A stretch of DNA of 26,069 nucleotides, taken from positions 1-26,069 of the forward strand of contig CAZAPZ010000010.1 in NCBI GenBank assembly GCA_964487285.1. The letters are read 5' to 3'. The DNA comes from CAZAPZ01 sp964487285 (GTDB taxonomy: Bacteria > Campylobacterota_A > Desulfurellia > JAADFJ01). The notes under the pieces are model-generated. The model was not told where the DNA came from. It did no database searches and saw only the letters and a program-made list of their open reading frames with translations. The position numbers were made by a program, and so were the translations under genes. Numbering within the stretch: position 1 is the first letter of the stretch; each line of letters opens with the position of its first letter. Below, one piece after another: positions 24,059 to 26,069 of this stretch.

Positions 24059-25104
24059 CTTAATAACACCAGCAAACTTCTATAAAGAATTAAGACTATT
24101 CCGAGCAGTGGAATTGCTATAATAATGCCCCATATTCCAAATAATCCTCCTGATACAAGTATGGCAATAAGCGTTGTCAGCGGGTCAACACGAAGTTGTT
24201 TTGAAAATAAGAAAGGGACAAGCATATTTCCGCCTATTAAATGAACGGCAAGATAAAATATCAACACCTCAATCGGAACCCCAAACGAATGATATTGGAC
24301 ATAACTTACGATAACAGCCAATATAATACTCGCAGCCGATCCAATATAAGGAACTATGAAACTAATTCCTGAAAAGATACCTATCAAAAGGGCAAATTTA
24401 ACGTTCAGAAGATATAATCCTACGGTTATTATGGCACCTATAATTATGACAACTACAAGAAGTCCTTTTAGGTACTCCAATATCATGTCATTTATATCTT
24501 GAAAAACCTTATAATATTTTTCACCAAAAATACGAGTGACAAACTCTTTGAAAGAAGTTTTGTATCTATCTTTGTATAACATAATTAAAAATACAAGAAA
24601 CGGAATCAGTATCAAGCTCATTATTTTTTCAACGCCTGTTAAAATTTGCGTGACTGATGATAAAGCTAAACCACTTGCCCAATCTCTAAGCTGAAGCAGC
24701 GTACTATCAAGCAGTTCTTTTCCTTGAGGAATGTTACCAAAAAGGTGAGAAAATCTACTGTATGTAGCGTTAATAAACTTTAAAGCCTCACTAAAAAGTG
24801 ATGGGATTTCATTCTGCACGATTAATACCTGTTTTACTATTTCAGGTATTATCATAATAAACAAAACTACTAAGATACTAAAAAAAATTAGTACAATAAT
24901 AAATGCCGAAATGATTAACGGAATTTTTCTTCTAACAAGCAGCATAACAGTAGGATATAGCATCTCTTCAACCATATATGCTATAACAATAACGAGACTA
25001 ACTGCCAGTAGTTTTACAAAAAAAAGATAACCTACAGCCCAAAGAAATAGAAAAAATAATATATACGATATTAGAGTTCTATCATGATTCGCATTGTCAG
25101 GCAT
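24055..25104 (-). CDS. AI-2E family transporter (PerM-like membrane protein)
   Basis: The 349-residue protein has about seven to eight predicted membrane helices: two or three near the N-terminus, a soluble stretch (~100-160) and a C-terminal bundle. SGISFIVPYIGS and LFGIWGIIIAIPLLGI are typical of the AI-2E transporter family (formerly UPF0118). Family members have been linked to autoinducer-2 export or Na+/H+ antiport, so the substrate is open. It starts 6 bases after the YtxH-like gene and overlaps purM. Confidence 0.87.
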   Translation of the reverse strand: MPDNANHDRTLISYILFFLFLWAVGYLFFVKLLAVSLVIVIAYMVEEMLYPTVMLLVRRKIPLIISAFIIVLIFFSILVVLFIMIIPEIVKQVLIVQNEIPSLFSEALKFINATYSRFSHLFGNIPQGKELLDSTLLQLRDWASGLALSSVTQILTGVEKIMSLILIPFLVFLIMLYKDRYKTSFKEFVTRIFGEKYYKVFQDINDMILEYLKGLLVVVIIIGAIITVGLYLLNVKFALLIGIFSGISFIVPYIGSAASIILAVIVSYVQYHSFGVPIEVLIFYLAVHLIGGNMLVPFLFSKQLRVDPLTTLIAILVSGGLFGIWGIIIAIPLLGIVLILYRSLLVLLR

Positions 25105-25110
25105 TAGCCT

Positions 25111-25464
25111 CTATACCGAATTCTCTTCTGACTCCGCTTGAAGTTTGTCACTCTCTTTTTTTATCTCATCTTTTGTTTCCTCTATAAGAGTGCCCAATTT
25201 ATCCTTTTCGCTTTGTACCATTTCTTTACCGTCCTCGATAAGATTGCGGGTATAATTAGCAAGTTTTGATGACAGTTCTTTAATGTTGACGACAGCTTTA
25301 TCTCTTGTTTGTATGGCGTTATCCTTCTTTTCCTTAGCATAGTTCTTGATAACTTCTCTTGTTTTAGCACCTTCATCGGGAGCATAAAGCATTGCAACTA
25401 TAGCACCGGTTAAGCCTCCGATAACAAAAGTAAGCATGCATTTACTAAAATTTTTATCGCTCAT
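25111..25464 (-). CDS. YtxH-domain protein
   Basis: I start this 117-residue protein at ATG 25464 because AGGAGG lies 4 bases upstream (25469-25474); an upstream in-frame ATG at 25542 would overlap the previous gene by far more. One glycine-rich membrane segment (FVIGGLTGAIVAMLYAP, ~13-29) is followed by the GAKTRE motif of YtxH domains and a long charged, probably coiled-coil tail. YtxH proteins are small envelope or stress proteins without a firm function. Confidence 0.82.
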   Translation of the reverse strand: MSDKNFSKCMLTFVIGGLTGAIVAMLYAPDEGAKTREVIKNYAKEKKDNAIQTRDKAVVNIKELSSKLANYTRNLIEDGKEMVQSEKDKLGTLIEETKDEIKKESDKLQAESEENSV

Positions 25465-25915
25465 TTTTCCTCCTAAACATGTTTTTCGCAACATTAACTG
25501 CCGCTTTTGCAATAATATAAATATCGGATGACTTTTTTTCAACGCTATTTTTTAGATTATTTGCAGAATTTCTTATCTCGGTTTTGATATTTTCGGAACT
25601 TTCCGTTAAAGACTTGATCAGACTGTCAATATTGCCTACCGTATGAATAATTTTATCAAAAGAATTATTAATATTCCGAGCGCTTTTCTTAGCCGAACTA
25701 GCCACATCGCTAATATTTTCCAATATGTCATTTACTGCAGCAGGAACTTTTTTCAATTCCTCCACCCATAGTTCGTTCTTTTTTTCTAAAAGATTTTTCT
25801 TTTTAGCTCTAATTTTAAATAAAATAAAAAGAACAAAAAAAAGCAGAGCTACAATAACTATCGCCTCTACAGCCGTACTAATTGCAATTATCCACAGCGC
25901 AGTGTTGCTTATCAT
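25454..25915 (-). CDS. YtxG/DUF948-like membrane protein
   Basis: The 153-residue protein has one N-terminal transmembrane helix (about 10-34) and a long amphipathic helical tail (~50-140) rich in Ile, Ser and Asn heptads, resembling DUF948/YtxG proteins. It is paired with a YtxH-like gene, as is common in Gram-positives and some Gram-negatives. TAGGAGGAC just before ATG 25915 is a strong ribosome site. It is the first gene of the long - strand run. Function unknown. Confidence 0.7.
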   Translation of the reverse strand: MISNTALWIIAISTAVEAIVIVALLFFVLFILFKIRAKKKNLLEKKNELWVEELKKVPAAVNDILENISDVASSAKKSARNINNSFDKIIHTVGNIDSLIKSLTESSENIKTEIRNSANNLKNSVEKKSSDIYIIAKAAVNVAKNMFRRKNER

Positions 25916-25938
25916 TAGTCCTCCTACAATGCAACATA

Positions 25939-25966
25939 ATTATAATGAACTTGCATATTATGTCAA
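25939..25966 (-). promoter_or_regulatory. Strong sigma70-type promoter for the - strand gene run
   Basis: On the - strand, TTGACA (25961-25966) and TATAAT (25939-25944) are both perfect consensus hexamers, separated by 16 bases. Transcription would begin near 25931, giving a ~15-base leader with the Shine-Dalgarno of the YtxG-like gene at 25920-25926. The elements fall in the divergent intergenic region, where a promoter is expected. Confidence 0.75.
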
Positions 25967-26016
25967 GTACAATAGAATGCATTTTGTTCCAATATATAGT
26001 ATAAACGGGGGATGCG

Positions 26017-26069
26017 ATGATGAATACGGTTGAATTGGATCAATTAGTTAAAAAAATAAGTCAAGAGAT
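26017..26069 (+). CDS. Start of an unidentified divergent gene (partial)
   Basis: ATG ATG at 26017-26022, behind a GGGGGA (26007-26012), opens a frame that stays open to the window end (17 codons, beginning MMNTVELDQLVKKIS). The short amphipathic N-terminus is not enough to identify a family. The second ATG (26020) is an equally good start. Confidence 0.55.
   Translation, partial: MMNTVELDQLVKKISQE

Noticed and set aside
1..26069. CRISPR array, prophage, toxin-antitoxin or defence system
   Set aside because: No repeat-spacer pattern or family hallmark was found; nearly all coding space is taken by core genes and the pilus block.

Overview
The window is a contiguous, AT-rich piece of a Gram-negative bacterial chromosome, dense with housekeeping genes and with no sign of plasmid, phage or CRISPR content. 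Gram-negative is inferred from the lipoprotein secretin and the Msh-like pilus genes. Other lineage hints are a non-discriminating-type AspRS together with gatB, a long TrmB of the kind known from Campylobacterota and some deep-branching phyla, and a split methylmalonyl-CoA mutase. Together they fit an uncultured 'deltaproteobacterial' or related lineage, but the sequence alone does not settle the taxonomy. The left edge carries a 37-base inverted repeat that looks like a contig-end artefact, so the window probably begins at an assembly boundary.

Region 1 (1-7132, + strand) is one tightly packed operon for interconverting propionyl-CoA and succinyl-CoA. It holds the end of succinyl-CoA synthetase alpha (sucD), the carboxyltransferase, biotin carboxylase and biotin carrier subunits of an acyl-CoA carboxylase of propionyl type, the catalytic subunit of methylmalonyl-CoA mutase, methylmalonyl-CoA epimerase, the separate B12-binding mutase subunit, and the MeaB GTPase chaperone. 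Most junctions are 4-base stop/start overlaps, which suggests translational coupling.

Region 2 (7133-7522) is the only long gap. It holds the decayed 3' end of an IS256-family transposase (one frameshift, one in-frame amber) and two stem-loops next to the end of trmB.

Region 3 (7523-25915) is entirely on the - strand. Read in the direction of transcription it starts with YtxG-like and YtxH-like envelope proteins and an AI-2E-family membrane protein. It continues with purM, purN, gatB, pyrC, accD, gpmI and acyP. Then comes a pilus or secretion block: a TPR protein, an MshM/ExeA-like ATPase, a type IV prepilin, MshJ/PilO-like and MshK/GspB-like proteins, an MshL-like secretin and an MshN-like TPR protein. 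It ends with a 20-codon mini-ORF, hisS, aspS and trmB. A near-consensus sigma70 promoter (TTGACA-N16-TATAAT) sits directly upstream of the first gene at 25939-25966.

Region 4 (26017-26069, + strand) is the first 17 codons of a divergent gene, cut by the window edge and not identifiable.

The least ordinary part is the pilus block. It has Msh-like accessory proteins and a secretin but no assembly ATPase (MshE/GspE), platform protein (MshG/GspF) or PilM/MshI within it, and it lies between glycolysis and tRNA-synthetase genes. I see no clear evidence of a wholly new system.
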